Assembly (NCBI RefSeq): GCF_900112425.1 | Contig: NZ_FOLP01000014.1 | Coordinates: forward strand, 62,001 to 126,000 | Direction of reading: 5' to 3' | DNA: 64,000 nucleotides | From: Variovorax sp. OK212 | GTDB lineage: Bacteria > Pseudomonadota > Gammaproteobacteria > Burkholderiales > Burkholderiaceae_C | Part shown: positions 50,700-59,478 of the stretch, in pieces | Layout of the letters: each line of letters opens with the position of its first letter | Numbering within the stretch: the stretch's first letter is position 1 | Notes under the pieces: generated by a model | Seen by the model: only the letters and a program-made list of their open reading frames with translations | Told to the model about the DNA's origin: nothing | Databases searched by the model: none | Made by a program: the position numbers and the translations under genes

Positions 50700-51299
50700 A
50701 TGATGATGAAGCGCTGGTTCCTGATCCTTGCGGCGGTCGTGTCCCTGAGCGGCTGCGGCTACAACCAGTTCCAGTCCCTCGACGAGGCCAGCAAGTCGGC
50801 CTGGAGCGAGGTGCTCAACCAGTACCAGCGGCGCGCCGACCTCGTGCCCAACATCGTCGCCACCGTGAAGGGCGAGGCCAGCTTCGAGCAGGACACGCTC
50901 ACCAAGGTGATCGAAGCGCGCGCCAAGGCCACCTCCATCACGGTGACGCCCGAGACGCTGAACAACCCCGAGGCCTTCCAGAAGTTCCAGCAGGCGCAGG
51001 GGGAGCTGTCTTCGGCGCTCTCGCGGCTGATGGCGGTGTCGGAGCGCTACCCCGACCTGAAGGCCAACCAGGCGTTTCGCGACCTGCGCGTGACGCTCGA
51101 AGGCACCGAGAACCGCATCACCGTGGCGCGCAACCGCTACATCGAGAGCGTGCAGGAGTACAACGTGCTCGCGCGCAGCTTCCCGAGCAACCTCACGGCC
51201 AAGGTCTTCGGCTACGCGCCCAAGCCGAACTTCTCGGTGCAGAACGAGGCGCAGATCTCCACGCCGCCCACGGTCGATTTCGGCGCACCCAAGAAGTAA
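50700..51299 (+). CDS. LemA family lipoprotein
   Basis: The 199-residue protein has a lipoprotein signal ending VVSLSGC. The LemA helical domain follows: WSEVLNQYQRRADLVPNIVATVKGEASFEQDTLTKVIEARAKA, and NRITVARNRYIESVQEYN. Several ATG codons lie in a row; 50700 gives the best spacing from GGAGG at 50687-50691. LemA proteins are membrane-anchored helical bundles of unclear function, regularly encoded next to TPM-domain proteins, as here. Confidence 0.92.
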   Translation: MMMKRWFLILAAVVSLSGCGYNQFQSLDEASKSAWSEVLNQYQRRADLVPNIVATVKGEASFEQDTLTKVIEARAKATSITVTPETLNNPEAFQKFQQAQGELSSALSRLMAVSERYPDLKANQAFRDLRVTLEGTENRITVARNRYIESVQEYNVLARSFPSNLTAKVFGYAPKPNFSVQNEAQISTPPTVDFGAPKK

Positions 51300-51311
51300 G
51301 GGCCGCAGCCG

Positions 51312-52244
51312 ATGGCCGTTGCCGCATTGCTTCGCCGCGCGCTGGCCGCGCTCGTCGTCACGGGCCTGGCCTGGGCCGCGCTGCCGGCGCTGGCGCAAGG
51401 CCTGCTGCCGGTGCCCGCGCTCACCGCGCGCGTGATCGACCAGACCCAGACGCTGGACGGCGCGCAGCGCAGCGGCCTGGAAAACAAGCTCGCCGCCTTC
51501 GAGCAGCGCAAGGGTTCGCAGATCGTGGTGCTGATGGTGCCGACCACGGCGCCCGAGGACATCGCGAGCTACACGCAGCGCGTGGGCGACGCCTGGAAGA
51601 TCGGCCGCAAGGGCGTGGGCGACGGCCTGCTGGTGGTGGTGGCCAAGAACGACCGCGCGATGCGCATCGCCACGGCCAAGGCGCTCGAAGGCGCGGTGCC
51701 CGACCTGGCGGCCAGCCGCATCATCGACGAGGAGATGAAGCCGCGCTTTCGCAACAACGACTTCGCGGGCGGGTTGAACGCGGCGCTGGACCGGCTCATC
51801 GGGCTGGTCGACGGCGAGCCGCTGCCCGCGCCTTCGCGCAGCGGCGGCGGCAACGCTGGTAGCCAGAACAACGAGGATGGCGAGAGCGCCTTCGATTTCC
51901 TGAAGCACTTCGGCGTTTTCCTGTTCGTGGGCGTCTTCATGGGCGCGCCGATCGTGCGCGCCATCCTGGGCAAGAAGCTGGGCACCGTGGTGGTCGGCGC
52001 CGGCGTGGGGCTGCTCGTGTTCGTCATCACGGCCAGCATCGCCATCGCGGTGATCGCCGGGGTTGTCGCGCTCGTCGTCACGCTTTTCGAGGCCGCCGGC
52101 CGGTCGGGGGGTGGCGGCGGGGGCGGATTCAGTTCGGGCGGCGGTGGTGGCTGGAGCAGCGGCGGCAGCAGTGGTGGTGGCGGTGGCTTCAGCTCTGGTG
52201 GCGGTGGCAACTTTGGCGGCGGCGGCGCCTCGGGAAACTGGTGA
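51312..52244 (+). CDS. TPM-domain protein (YgcG family)
   Basis: The 310-residue protein has a signal peptide (cleavage after ALAQ), a TPM domain (LTARVIDQTQTLDGAQRSGLENKLAAFEQRKGSQIVVLMV, then YTQRVGDAWKIGRKGVGDGLLVVVAKNDR), two membrane helices, and a tail of about 60 residues made almost only of Gly and Ser. The tail is typical of the family. TPM proteins have been linked to photosystem repair and membrane stress, but the bacterial role is unclear. It lies 12 bp behind lemA. Confidence 0.92.
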   Translation: MAVAALLRRALAALVVTGLAWAALPALAQGLLPVPALTARVIDQTQTLDGAQRSGLENKLAAFEQRKGSQIVVLMVPTTAPEDIASYTQRVGDAWKIGRKGVGDGLLVVVAKNDRAMRIATAKALEGAVPDLAASRIIDEEMKPRFRNNDFAGGLNAALDRLIGLVDGEPLPAPSRSGGGNAGSQNNEDGESAFDFLKHFGVFLFVGVFMGAPIVRAILGKKLGTVVVGAGVGLLVFVITASIAIAVIAGVVALVVTLFEAAGRSGGGGGGGFSSGGGGGWSSGGSSGGGGGFSSGGGGNFGGGGASGNW

Positions 52245-52777
52245 ACACGATGACGACCGACGCAACCCTGTTCGCCAGGCTGGGCCGCATCTGGCGCCAT
52301 CGCTGGATCGATGAAACCGAAGTTCGCCGCGCGCTGCCCGAAGCCGTGATGCAGCGGCTCACGGGCCGCGTGGCCGCGAGCGAGCGGCGCCACAGCGGCG
52401 AGATCCGCATCTGCGTCGAGGCCGGCCTGCCGATGTCCTACCTGTGGCGCCATGCCCCGGCCCGCGAACGCGCCGTGATGCTGTTCGGCAAGCTGCGCGT
52501 GTGGGACACGGCACACAACAACGGCGTGCTCATCTACCTGCTGCTGGCCGAGCACGCGATCGAGATCGTGGCCGACCGGGGCATCCATTCGCAGGTCGAC
52601 GATGCGGAGTGGGCCGCGATGGCGCAGCGCATGAGCGCGGCGTTTCGCGAAGGGCGCTTCGAGGACGGGCTGACGCAGGCGCTGGAAGAAATCTCGGCGC
52701 TGCTGGTGGAACACTTTCCGCTGGGCGAAGGTGACGTCGACGTGAACGAGTTGCCTGACGAGCCTGTGGTGCTCTGA
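52241..52777 (+). CDS. TPM-domain protein, second copy
   Basis: The protein of about 178 residues has a TPM domain without signal peptide or tail: RVAASERRHSGEIRICVEAGLPM, then RAVMLFGKLRVWDTAHNNGVLIYLLLAEHAIEIVADRGIHSQVDDAEWAAMAQRMSAAFREGRFEDGLTQALEEISALLVEHFP. The GTG at 52241 overlaps the stop of the first TPM gene; ATG at 52250 is an alternative start. The lemA-tpm-tpm order is widespread in Burkholderiales. Confidence 0.9.
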   Translation: MNTMTTDATLFARLGRIWRHRWIDETEVRRALPEAVMQRLTGRVAASERRHSGEIRICVEAGLPMSYLWRHAPARERAVMLFGKLRVWDTAHNNGVLIYLLLAEHAIEIVADRGIHSQVDDAEWAAMAQRMSAAFREGRFEDGLTQALEEISALLVEHFPLGEGDVDVNELPDEPVVL

Positions 52778-52784
52778 CTTTCTG

Positions 52785-52893
52785 CCTCCCCTCCCGGGGG
52801 AGGGCCGGGGTGGGGGCACGACGGCCCCCGAAAATACGCGGCGCCTGATCGAAGGCCTGCCCCCATCCCCACCTTCCCCCAGAGGGGAGAGGT
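52785..52893. repeat. REP/BIME-like inverted-repeat element
   Basis: CCTCCCC-GGGGGAGG on the left and CCTTCCCCCAGAGGGGAGAGG on the right flank about 60 bp, with GGGGTGGGGGC and GCCCCCATCCCC between. It is a diverged relative of the elements at 41902 and 63309 and of the unit of the array at 56738. It separates the second TPM gene from pdeM. Confidence 0.75.
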
Positions 52894-52902
52894 GCAAATG
52901 CA

Positions 52903-53580
52903 TCAGTCCGACGCAGGCAGTGCCCACACGGCCGCACCGCCCACTGCATGGAAACGCCGCCCCGGCGCCGCCTCCATCAACCACCCGCCCGTGAACTCAC
53001 CGAAGGCCGGCAACACCGCTTGCCCCGCCTCGCTCACGAAACAAGGCAGCCGCACCCTGTCGCGCCCCGGACCGTAGAGCATGCAGGCCGGATGCAGATG
53101 CCCCGCGAGCACGAAATGCGTGGCATGCGGCTGTGGGTGGTGGCAGCAGGCAAACGGCCCGAGCAGGTGCGGCTCGTCGACCACCTCGATGCCCAGCGCC
53201 GCGGGCGGATCGCCCGCGCGGCTGTCGTGGTTGCCGCGCACCAGCGTCATCGCGATGCCCGCATGGCGCGCCCGCCAGTCCGCCACGGTGGCGAGCACGG
53301 TGCGGGCCTGCGCGGCATGCAGGAAGTCGCCGAGGAACACGACGCGCTGCGGCGCCAGCCGTGCGATCAGCGTATCGAGCCGCGCCAGGTTCTCCTGCGT
53401 GGTGCCGCCCGGCACCGGCTGGCCGAGCGCGCGGTAGGTGGCGGCTTTTCCCAGGTGCAGGTCGGCCACGAACAGCACGTGCCCGGCGGGCCACCAGAGC
53501 GCCCGTTCGGGCAGCAGCTGCAGCAGCTCGCCTGCCCAATGGACCGGCAACGACGAAGCGGGAGTGTCTGGATGCGTCAC
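52903..53580 (-). CDS. pdeM: Ligase-associated DNA repair metallophosphoesterase PdeM
   Basis: The protein of about 225 residues starts near VTHPDTPASS (GTG at 53580; an ATG at 53628 would add 16 residues). It carries LLPERALWWPAGHVLFVADLHLGKAATYRALGQPVPGGTT, the signature of this family. The metal ligands lie in ADLHLGK, LGDFLHA, VRGNHDS and LAGHLHPA. PdeM-type enzymes are manganese-dependent nucleases encoded with an ATP-dependent ligase, an Lhr-type helicase and a beta-lactamase-fold exonuclease. Those three genes lie just beyond trxC. Confidence 0.9.
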   Translation of the reverse strand: MTHPDTPASSLPVHWAGELLQLLPERALWWPAGHVLFVADLHLGKAATYRALGQPVPGGTTQENLARLDTLIARLAPQRVVFLGDFLHAAQARTVLATVADWRARHAGIAMTLVRGNHDSRAGDPPAALGIEVVDEPHLLGPFACCHHPQPHATHFVLAGHLHPACMLYGPGRDRVRLPCFVSEAGQAVLPAFGEFTGGWLMEAAPGRRFHAVGGAAVWALPASD

Positions 53581-53657
53581 GGGCTGGAAGTGTCGCAAAA
53601 GACGCCCTTGGCCGCGTCCGGCTTGCAATTGGCCCCCGCAGCCCTTATTTTTTGCAG

Positions 53658-54107
53658 ATGACCGAATCGCCCCCGCTGCACATCGTCTGCCCGCATTGCC
53701 ACACCACCAACCGCGTGCGCGCGGCGCAACTCGGCAGCGCGCCCGACTGCGGCAGCTGCCACCGCCCCCTGTTCGCCGGCCATTCCACCGCGCTGCCCGA
53801 CGAGGCCACCTTCGACCGGCACATCGCGCGCAACGAGATCCCGGTGCTGGTCGACTTCTGGGCGCCGTGGTGCGGCCCGTGCCGCCAGATGGCGCCGGGC
53901 TACGAGCAGGCCGCCGCGCAGCTCGAGCCGCACGTGCGGCTGGCCAAGGTCGACACCGAGGCGGTGCCGGCCCTGGGCGCGCGCTTCAACATCCGCAGCA
54001 TCCCGACGCTGGCGCTGTTCCGCGGCGGGCGCGAGGTGGCACGGCAGGCCGGCGCGATGGGCGCGGCGGACATCGTACGGTGGGTGAAGTCGCACGGCGC
54101 GGGCTGA
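53658..54107 (+). CDS. trxC: Thioredoxin 2 (TrxC)
   Basis: The 149-residue protein has the N-terminal zinc-binding motif of thioredoxin 2 (CPHCHTTNRV, CGSCHRPLF) and the thioredoxin fold with active site WCGPC in VDFWAPWCGPCRQMAPGY. The cis-proline segment is IRSIPTLALFRGG. TrxC reduces disulphides and is often part of the oxidative stress response. It lies on the plus strand between pdeM and the helicase gene, interrupting the repair cluster, and ends eight bases before the helicase stop. Confidence 0.94.
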   Translation: MTESPPLHIVCPHCHTTNRVRAAQLGSAPDCGSCHRPLFAGHSTALPDEATFDRHIARNEIPVLVDFWAPWCGPCRQMAPGYEQAAAQLEPHVRLAKVDTEAVPALGARFNIRSIPTLALFRGGREVARQAGAMGAADIVRWVKSHGAG

Positions 54108-54115
54108 GCAGGCTT

Positions 54116-57100
54116 TCACAGCGGCGGTAGCGGACGCGATGGCCGTGATGGCCGCCTGCGCTCCCGCCGCGGCGCCGGCGGCTTGCCGGCCCCCTCCTGC
54201 CCGAAGGCCAGCGTGCTCTTCACGCGCTCCACGCCGCCGGCCGTGACCACGCCGCCTGCGGCCTTCTCCAGCTGCTCGACCATGCGCGCGATGCGGTCGG
54301 CCACGTTCTCGTTCGACAGCTTCTCGCGGAACAACTCGACCATCAGCGGGAACGAGAACGGCGTCGGCCGTGCGAGCGGCTTCAGCACCAGCTGCTGCGT
54401 GGCCATGCGCACGAGGCTGGCGCGCAGCCGGCCGATCTCGAGCTCCTGCGCGAGCAGTTCCTGCTCGGCCTGCTGCAGCAGCTTGTTGGCGGGGTCGTAC
54501 TTGCGGAACACCTCCCAGAACAGCGACGACGAGGCCTGCAGCTGCTTGCTGCTGCGCTTCTCGCCCGGGTAGCCCTGGAAGATCAGCCCCGACACGCGCG
54601 CGATCTCGCGGAAACGCCGCTGCGCGAGTTCGCCCGCGTTGAGCGAGGCCAGCACCTCGTGCAGCAACACGGCCTGCGCTTCATCGCCCTCCCCCTGCGG
54701 CAGCCGCAGCACCTGCGGCAGCAACGTGGGCCAGTCGACCCCGGTCGCGCTCAGCAACTCGAAGCCGTAGTCGTTCACCGCGATGGAGAAGGTGCGCGCC
54801 TCGTGCTGCGCCACGCGCCACGCCAGCAGGCTCGCGAGCCCGAGGTGCACATGCCGGCCCGCGAACGGATAGAGGAACAGGTGCGAGCCTTCGCGCGTCG
54901 TCAGTGTCTCGGCCAGCAGCGTCTGCGGCGTCGGCAAAGCCGACCACTGCTGCTGGATCTCGAGCAGCGGCCGCACGCATTGCAGCTCGGGCGAGTCGTA
55001 CCGGCCTTCATCCGCCAGCGCCAGCTGCTGCACCACCGCGTCGGCCAGCGTGTTCGACAGCGGCATGCGCCCGCCGTTCCAGCGCGGCACCGCGGGCCGC
55101 TTGCCGCTGGCGCGCCGCACCCACGCGGTCATGTCGTGGATGCGCACCAGCTCCAGCAGGCGGCCGCCGAACAGGAAGCAGTCGCCGGGCTTCATGCGCG
55201 CGACGAAGCCCTCTTCCACGCTGCCGATCTTCGCGCCGGCCAGGTACTGCACCGACATGCTCGCGTCGCTGACGATGGTGCCGATGTTCATGCGATGGCG
55301 CCGCGCGAGCCGCGCATCGGGCACGCGCCACACGCCCTCGGCGTCGGGCACGGCGCGCCGGTAGTCCGGATAGGCCGCGAGCGAGGCGCCGCCTTGCGCC
55401 ACGAAGTCGAGGCACCACTGCCAGCTCTCGCGCGACAGGTGCTCGTAGGCCGCGGTGCCGCGCACTTCGCCGTACAGGTCGTCGGGCACGAAGCCGCCGC
55501 CGAGCGCCACCGTCACCAGGTGCTGCACCAGCACGTCGAGCGGCTGGTCGGGCGAGTGGCGCGCCTCGATGTGCCCTTGCGCAATCGCGGTGCGCGCGGC
55601 CGCGCCCTCGACCATCTCGATGCTGTGCGTGGGCACGAGCGTGATGCGCGACGGCCGACCCGGCGCATGGCCCGAGCGGCCGGCGCGCTGCAGCAGCCGC
55701 GCCACGCCCTTGGGCGAGCCGATCTGCAGCACGCGCTCCACCGGCAGGAAGTCCACGCCCAGGTCGAGGCTCGAGGTGCAGACCACGGCCTTGAGCTCGC
55801 CGCTCTTCAGGCCCAGCTCGACCCATTCGCGCACCGCGCGGTCGAGCGAGCCGTGGTGCAGCGCGATGCTGCCGGCCCACTCCGGCCTGGCTTCGAGCAG
55901 GGCCTGGTACCAGATCTCCGACTGCGAGCGCGTGTTGGTGAACACCAGCGTGGTCTTGCTGCCGGCGATTTCCTCGATCACCTGCGGCAGCATCGTGAGG
56001 CCGAGGTGGCCGCCCCACGGGAAGCGTTCGGCACGGCCCGGCAACAGCGAATCGATGACGAGCTTCTTGGGCACCTGGCCCTGCACGAGCACGCCGTCTT
56101 CATGGCCCAGCAGCGCATGCATGGCCTCCTGCAGGTTGCCCAGGGTGGCCGACATGCCCCAGATCGCAAGGCCCGCGTTCCAGCGCTTCAGCCGCGCCAG
56201 CGCGAGCTGCACCTGCACGCCGCGCTTGTTGCCCAGCAGCTCGTGCCATTCGTCGACCACGGTCATGCGCACATGGCCGAGCACCTCGCGCGCGTCGGCG
56301 CGCGCGAGCAGCAGCGAGAGGCTCTCGGGCGTGGTGACGAGCACCGTGGGCAGGCGCTGGTTCTGCGCGCTGCGCTCGGCGGACGAGGTGTCGCCGCTGC
56401 GCGCACCCGCGCTCCAGGGATGCACCTCGGCGCCGAGCGCTTCCAGCGGCTGCAGCAGCGCGCGCAGCGTGTCGGCCGCGAGAGCGCGCATGGGCGTGAT
56501 CCACAGCACCGTGAGCGGCGGGGCCGCGGGGCGCGCCGTTTCCTTGCGCGCCTGCGAGAAGGCCTGCAGCGCAGCGAGCCACACGGCGTAGGTCTTGCCT
56601 GCGCCGGTGGTCGCATGCAGCATCCCGGACCTGCCTTCGGCAACGGCCTTCCACACCTCGCGCTGGAACTTGAACGGCTTCCACCCGCGCGCGGCGAACC
56701 ATGCGTCGAGCGCTGCCTTGACGGACTTTGAATTGCGCCTTCCCCCTCCGGGAGAAGGCTGGGATGGGGGCTCGCGGCCTTCAACGCCGCGCGGACTCCC
56801 AGGCCGCTTGCCCCCACCCCGGCCCTCCCCCGGGAGGGGAGGGAGCAATGCGGGGTCCGCCGGCTCTGTCGCTTGAGCGGCTTCGACTGTCTTGCTCCTT
56901 CCCCTTCCGGGGGAAGGCTGGGATGGGGGCACGCGGCCTTCAACGCCGCGCGGACTCCGAGGCCGCTTGCCCCCACCCCCGCCCTCCCCCGGGAGGGGAG
57001 GGAGCAATGCGGGGTCCGCCGGCTCTGTCGCTTGAGCGCCCTCGACTGTCTTGCTCCTTCCCCATCCGGGGGAAGGCTGGGATGGGGGCACGCGGCCTTC

Positions 57101-57826
57101 AACGCCGCGCGGACTTCGAGGCCGCTTGCCCCCACCCCCGCCCTCCCCCGGGAGGGGAGGGAGCAATGCGGGGTCCGCCGGCTCTGTCGCTTGAGCGGCT
57201 TCGACTGTCTTGCTCCTTCCCCTTCCGGGGGAAGGCTGGGATGGGGGCACGCGGCCTTCAACGCCGCGCGGATTCCGAGGCCGCTTGCCCCCACCCCGGC
57301 CCTCCCCCAGGAGGGGAGGGAGCAATGCCGGGTCCACCGGCTCTGTCGCTTGAGCAGCCGCTACTGTCTTGCTCCTTCCCCTTCCGGGGGAAGGCTGGGA
57401 TGGGGGCTCGCGGCCTTCAACGCCGCGCGGACTCCGAGACCGCTTGCCCCCACCCCGACCCTCCCCCGGGAGGGGAGGGAGCAATGCGGGGTCCGCCGGC
57501 TCTGTCGCTTGAGCAGCCGCTACTGTCTTGCTCCTTCCCCCTCTGGGGGAAGGCTGGAATGGGGGCACGCGGCCTTCAACGCCGCGCGGACTCCGAGGCC
57601 GCTTGCCCCCACCCCGCCCCTCCCCCGGGAGGGGAGGGAGCAATGCCGGGTCCACCGGCTCTGTCGCTTGAGCAGCCGCTACTGTCTTGCTCCTTCCCCT
57701 TCCGGGGGAAGGCTGGGATGGGGGCTCGCGGCCTTCAACGCCGCGCGGACTTCGAGGCCGCTTGCCCCCACCCCGGCCCTCCCCCGGGAGGGGAGGGAGC
57801 AATGCGGGGTCCACCGGCTCGGTCAT
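54116..57826 (-). CDS. Lhr-type DEXH helicase of the ligase-associated repair cluster, with repeat-encoded N-terminal extension
   Basis: The frame has 1236 codons. From about residue 368 it is a normal Lhr-core helicase: WFAARGWKPFKFQREVW, Walker A ATTGAGKTYA, DExH box VVDEWHELLG, VVCTSSLDLGVDF, LQRAGRSGHAPG, then the Lhr winged-helix and C-terminal domains. Residues 1-362 are nearly seven copies of a 53-residue Pro/Gly/Arg-rich unit encoded by a 159-bp DNA repeat. The ATG at 57826 overlaps the ligase stop (ATGA). No in-frame start was found between the repeats and the helicase, so at least part of the repeats is probably translated. It acts with the exonuclease, ligase and PdeM in DNA repair. 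Confidence 0.88.
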   Translation of the reverse strand: MTEPVDPALLPPLPGEGRGGGKRPRSPRGVEGREPPSQPSPGRGRSKTVAAAQATEPVDPALLPPLPGEGRGGGKRPRSPRGVEGRVPPFQPSPRGGRSKTVAAAQATEPADPALLPPLPGEGRGGGKRSRSPRGVEGREPPSQPSPGRGRSKTVAAAQATEPVDPALLPPLLGEGRGGGKRPRNPRGVEGRVPPSQPSPGRGRSKTVEAAQATEPADPALLPPLPGEGGGGGKRPRSPRGVEGRVPPSQPSPGWGRSKTVEGAQATEPADPALLPPLPGEGGGGGKRPRSPRGVEGRVPPSQPSPGRGRSKTVEAAQATEPADPALLPPLPGEGRGGGKRPGSPRGVEGREPPSQPSPGGGRRNSKSVKAALDAWFAARGWKPFKFQREVWKAVAEGRSGMLHATTGAGKTYAVWLAALQAFSQARKETARPAAPPLTVLWITPMRALAADTLRALLQPLEALGAEVHPWSAGARSGDTSSAERSAQNQRLPTVLVTTPESLSLLLARADAREVLGHVRMTVVDEWHELLGNKRGVQVQLALARLKRWNAGLAIWGMSATLGNLQEAMHALLGHEDGVLVQGQVPKKLVIDSLLPGRAERFPWGGHLGLTMLPQVIEEIAGSKTTLVFTNTRSQSEIWYQALLEARPEWAGSIALHHGSLDRAVREWVELGLKSGELKAVVCTSSLDLGVDFLPVERVLQIGSPKGVARLLQRAGRSGHAPGRPSRITLVPTHSIEMVEGAAARTAIAQGHIEARHSPDQPLDVLVQHLVTVALGGGFVPDDLYGEVRGTAAYEHLSRESWQWCLDFVAQGGASLAAYPDYRRAVPDAEGVWRVPDARLARRHRMNIGTIVSDASMSVQYLAGAKIGSVEEGFVARMKPGDCFLFGGRLLELVRIHDMTAWVRRASGKRPAVPRWNGGRMPLSNTLADAVVQQLALADEGRYDSPELQCVRPLLEIQQQWSALPTPQTLLAETLTTREGSHLFLYPFAGRHVHLGLASLLAWRVAQHEARTFSIAVNDYGFELLSATGVDWPTLLPQVLRLPQGEGDEAQAVLLHEVLASLNAGELAQRRFREIARVSGLIFQGYPGEKRSSKQLQASSSLFWEVFRKYDPANKLLQQAEQELLAQELEIGRLRASLVRMATQQLVLKPLARPTPFSFPLMVELFREKLSNENVADRIARMVEQLEKAAGGVVTAGGVERVKSTLAFGQEGAGKPPAPRRERRRPSRPSRPLPPL
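56738..57817. repeat. 159-bp tandem array (about 6.8 copies)
   Basis: CTGTCTTGCTCC recurs at 56887, 57046, 57205, 57364, 57523 and 57682, an exact 159-bp period. Each unit holds two inverted GC-rich halves (CCTTCC...GGGGGAAGG and CCCTCCCCCGGGAGGGG) around GGCCTTCAACGCCGCGCGGA. Units differ by a few substitutions but not in length. Since 159 is 53 codons, the helicase frame stays open. Halves of the same unit occur at 52785 and 59483. Confidence 0.95.
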
Positions 57827-59478
57827 GACGGCAGCAACGCAGCCAGCGTCTGCAAGGTGTCCGCCTCCGCCACCGGCTTGTCTTCACGCCACCGCAGCAT
57901 GCGCGGAAAGCGCACCGCGATGCCGCTCTTGTGCCGCGTGCTGCGCGCGATGCCTTCGAAGCCCAGCTCGAACACCAGCGTCGGCTTCACGCTCTTCACC
58001 GGCCCGAAGCTTTCGACGGTGGTCTTGCGGATGACCGCGTCCACGCGCCCCATCTCCGCATCGGTGAGGCCCGAGTAGGCCTTGGCGAAGGGCACCAGCT
58101 TGCGGTCTTCCTGGCCGGGCGGGCCGTCCCACACGGCGAAGGTGTAGTCGCTGTAGAGGCTGGCGCGCCGGCCATGGCCGCGCTGCGCATAGATCAGCAC
58201 CGCATCGATGCTGAGCGGCTCGATCTTCCACTTCCACCACACGCCGACGTCCTTGGTGCGGCCCACGCCGTACTGCGCATCGCGGCGCTTGAGCATCATG
58301 CCTTCGACGCCCATGCTGCGCGCGGCTTCGCGTTGCCTGGAGAGATCGGTCCAGTCGGCCCCCGTGAGCATCGGGCTCGGCAGCAGCGAAGGGTGCTGCA
58401 CGCGTGTGACGAGGTCGTCGAGCAGCACGCGCCGCTGCGACTGCGGCAGCGCGCGCAGGTCGCGGCCTTCCCATTCGAGCAGGTCGTAGGCCAGCAGCAC
58501 CACGGGAATCTCGCGCAGCAGCTTGGGGCCCAGCGTCTTGCGGCCGATGCGCCTTTGCAGCTCGGCGAAGGGCTGGACCTTGTCCTCGCGCCACACCGCA
58601 ATCTCGCCGTCGATCACCGTGCCATCGGGCAAGGCCTCGCCCAGCACCGCCAGCTCGGGGAAGCGTTCCGTCACCAGCTCCTCGCCGCGCGACCACACCC
58701 AGACCGTGCCGGCGCGCTTCACCAGCTGCGCGCGGATGCCGTCCCACTTCCACTCGACGACCCAGTCGGCCGGCGGCCCGAGCACCGCGTCGAACTGCTC
58801 GAGCGGAATGTTGAACGGATGCGCGAGAAAGAACGGGTACGGCTGCCCGCTGGTCTTCTGCACCTGCTCGGAGCTCGACTCGGGCGCGATCAGCGCGAGG
58901 TAGTCGCCCGGCTGCGGCCGCGCGCCGATGTGCGTGTAGCCCATGAGCCGTTGCGCCACGCGCTTGGCGTCGATGCCGCCGACCGCCGCGAGCGCCTGCG
59001 TGACCTGCAGCTTCGACACGCCCACGCGAAACGCGCCGGTGATGAGCTTGAAGTACACCAGCCGCTCTTCGGCCGCGAGCTGGCGCCACTGCGCGCGCAG
59101 GCGGTCGGCGAGTTGCTCCGGCGCCGTCTTCGCGGCCTCGCGCAGCGGCAGCAGGTGCTGCTCGACCCAGCCTGCGAGGCCGAGGTCGTGCGCCTCGCTC
59201 GGCTGCGGCAAGAGCAGCGCGATGGTCTCGGCCAGGTCGCCCACGGCGTCGTAGCTCTCGTCGAACAGCCACTCGGGCAGCCCCGCCGACTCCTGCGCGA
59301 GCAGGCGCAACAGCTTGGTGGGCACGAGCTGGCGTGGCTTGCCTCCTGCCAGGAAGTACACGGCCCATGCGGCATCGCCCGCGTCGGCCTCGCGCAGGTA
59401 GCGCTGCAGCGCGGCCTGCTTGGCGAGGTTCGATGTGCTTGCGTCGAGCTCGCGGTACAGCGCGGCAAAGGCCTTCAT
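57823..59478 (-). CDS. ATP-dependent DNA ligase
   Basis: The 551-residue enzyme has an N-terminal helical DNA-binding domain, an adenylation domain with the nucleotidyl-transfer lysine K244 (VEWKWDGIRAQL), motif III DGTVIDGEIAVW, motif IV EGMMLKRRDAQY and motif V WWKWK, and a C-terminal OB fold. This is the LigB/LigC-like ligase of the repair cluster. It starts inside the exonuclease stop (ATGA) and ends inside the helicase start (ATGA), so the three are coupled. Confidence 0.94.
   Translation of the reverse strand: MKAFAALYRELDASTSNLAKQAALQRYLREADAGDAAWAVYFLAGGKPRQLVPTKLLRLLAQESAGLPEWLFDESYDAVGDLAETIALLLPQPSEAHDLGLAGWVEQHLLPLREAAKTAPEQLADRLRAQWRQLAAEERLVYFKLITGAFRVGVSKLQVTQALAAVGGIDAKRVAQRLMGYTHIGARPQPGDYLALIAPESSSEQVQKTSGQPYPFFLAHPFNIPLEQFDAVLGPPADWVVEWKWDGIRAQLVKRAGTVWVWSRGEELVTERFPELAVLGEALPDGTVIDGEIAVWREDKVQPFAELQRRIGRKTLGPKLLREIPVVLLAYDLLEWEGRDLRALPQSQRRVLLDDLVTRVQHPSLLPSPMLTGADWTDLSRQREAARSMGVEGMMLKRRDAQYGVGRTKDVGVWWKWKIEPLSIDAVLIYAQRGHGRRASLYSDYTFAVWDGPPGQEDRKLVPFAKAYSGLTDAEMGRVDAVIRKTTVESFGPVKSVKPTLVFELGFEGIARSTRHKSGIAVRFPRMLRWREDKPVAEADTLQTLAALLPS

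Noticed and set aside
56738..57817. Array considered as CRISPR
   Set aside because: Units are near-identical along the whole 159 bp, with no short repeats separated by unique spacers and no cas genes.
56728..58078. Two plus-strand frames of 366 and 401 codons in the 159-bp array
   Set aside because: They translate the repeat unit and nothing else. The repeat lacks stops in several frames because of its composition.
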